From the NCBI GenBank assembly GCA_009741485.1, contig CM019220.1, forward strand, positions 29,555,891 through 29,619,890: a DNA stretch of 64,000 nt. Reading direction: 5' to 3'. The translations under genes were made by a program, and so were the position numbers. Source of the DNA: Malurus cyaneus samueli (taxonomy: Eukaryota > Chordata > Aves > Passeriformes > Maluridae). The stretch's first letter is position 1; each line of letters begins with the position of its first letter. The notes under the pieces are model-generated. The model did not search any database. It was not told the DNA's origin and was given only the letters and a program-made list of their open reading frames with translations. Below are positions 63,196 to 64,000 of the stretch, piece after piece.

Positions 63196-64000
63196 CTGAA
63201 GAGAAATAAAAATTCTGAAGATAACTTTAAGTTTAATAGAAAATACAAGTAAAAGAAAACAATGTCACATAACTTGGGTCTCCTCCTACAGCAAATAGAG
63301 AGCAACTTAATCCTGCTTTATTATATTTGAGAAAATTTGCTCACATTTACATATTAGTTAAGTCTCAAATTTGATTTAATTGAATTTTGCTAGAGACTTT
63401 GTCACATATTTGTAAGAGTATGGTCCATTTTCTAACCCCTTCTAGTGCCTAGTACTCATCAATATAGAGAACAATCACTTAAAACTGATTATACTGAAGA
63501 CTCCAAATACTAAAAATGAGAAGCCTGTTAGAGCAGAACATAATTTAACAATAACCTATGCTGCTTGTTTTCTACAGTTTACAACAACTGCTAACTTTCA
63601 CACTTTGGAGATTCTGGTGCTCAAAGTTAAAATATCATCACAGATACATAGATCACCCTTGTCAGACTGTATATAGCCATCTAAAACATCAGACACAAAG
63701 TATCCAATACTATTAGAGCGACCTGTTAGGACCCTTCAAATGTTTTGTAAAGAAGCTGTCAGTAATGAACATCTGGGAAGAGAAAGGTAGAGAGAACTCT
63801 CTCTTTCCCAGAGTGACTGGCTGCTATTACCAGTTTTTCATGAAAGCATAATTTTTACCCTCTTATACAACGTCCTGGCAGTTGTCTCCTAACAAATACC
63901 TTGAAATAGCATCTGCACATCAACGTGTCATAAGAGTCAGCACAACTGATCTCTCAGAGTTGTGTAGCAAGCTTTTGTTTACCCAAGTCACAGTAAACAA
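63196..64000 (-). other. HIBCH: HIBCH intron, truncated by the window edge
   Basis: No exon encoding the expected upstream GKAFCAGGD-type segment is visible, so at least 805 bp of intron follow before the next 5' exon. Confidence 0.75.

Noticed and set aside
1..64000. CRISPR arrays, bacterial operons, phage or insertion sequences, tRNA or rRNA genes
   Set aside because: No regularly spaced repeats, ribosome-binding sites, cloverleaf genes or bacterial-type genes were seen; the window is ordinary vertebrate nuclear DNA.

Overview
This is vertebrate nuclear DNA, most likely from a bird. Genes are split into short exons with GT/AG splice sites in long AT-rich introns. The interspersed repeats are CR1 LINE 3' ends with the avian-type tail and one solo LTR of an avian ERVL-like type. 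There is no bacterial-type gene packing and no Alu or L1. The species cannot be fixed from the sequence alone.

Two genes can be supported, and they converge tail to tail. C2orf88 (smAKAP, small membrane A-kinase anchoring protein) lies on the + strand. Its presumed promoter is a CpG island at about 14.46-15.33 kb, and its whole coding region is one exon at 24,334-24,597. HIBCH (3-hydroxyisobutyryl-CoA hydrolase, mitochondrial valine catabolism) lies on the - strand. Ten consecutive coding exons run from 63,195 down to a TAA stop at 29,842. Every splice phase joins correctly and together they give about 285 C-terminal residues, matching human residues ~102-386. The first ~100 residues, including the mitochondrial targeting peptide, lie beyond the right edge. 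C2orf88 next to HIBCH matches the order MSTN - C2orf88 - HIBCH - INPP1 known from other amniotes. No MSTN exon is seen on the left.

Layout. 1-12.76 kb: intergenic, no supportable gene, one short CR1 tail remnant. 12.76-14.46 kb: two CR1 copies in opposite orientations; the second abuts the CpG island. 14.46-15.33 kb: CpG island. 15.33-24.17 kb: probable C2orf88 intron with one CR1. 24.17-24.66 kb: C2orf88 coding exon inside a second small CpG cluster. 24.66-29.84 kb: convergent intergenic / 3' UTR space with a perfect 14-bp hairpin. 29.84-63.2 kb: HIBCH exons and introns, holding an antisense solo LTR, an older CR1/L3-like fragment, homopolymer tracts and a 10-N assembly gap.

The two genes have no direct biochemical link. 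smAKAP tethers type I PKA to the plasma membrane, and HIBCH works in the mitochondrial matrix. I found no evidence of a new multi-gene system. The most informative oddities are the abrupt CpG boundary inside a CR1 copy beside the promoter, the CpG cluster centred on the C2orf88 coding exon, a possible upstream ORF in the CpG island, and some minus-strand exon-like ORFs between the two genes that I cannot name.
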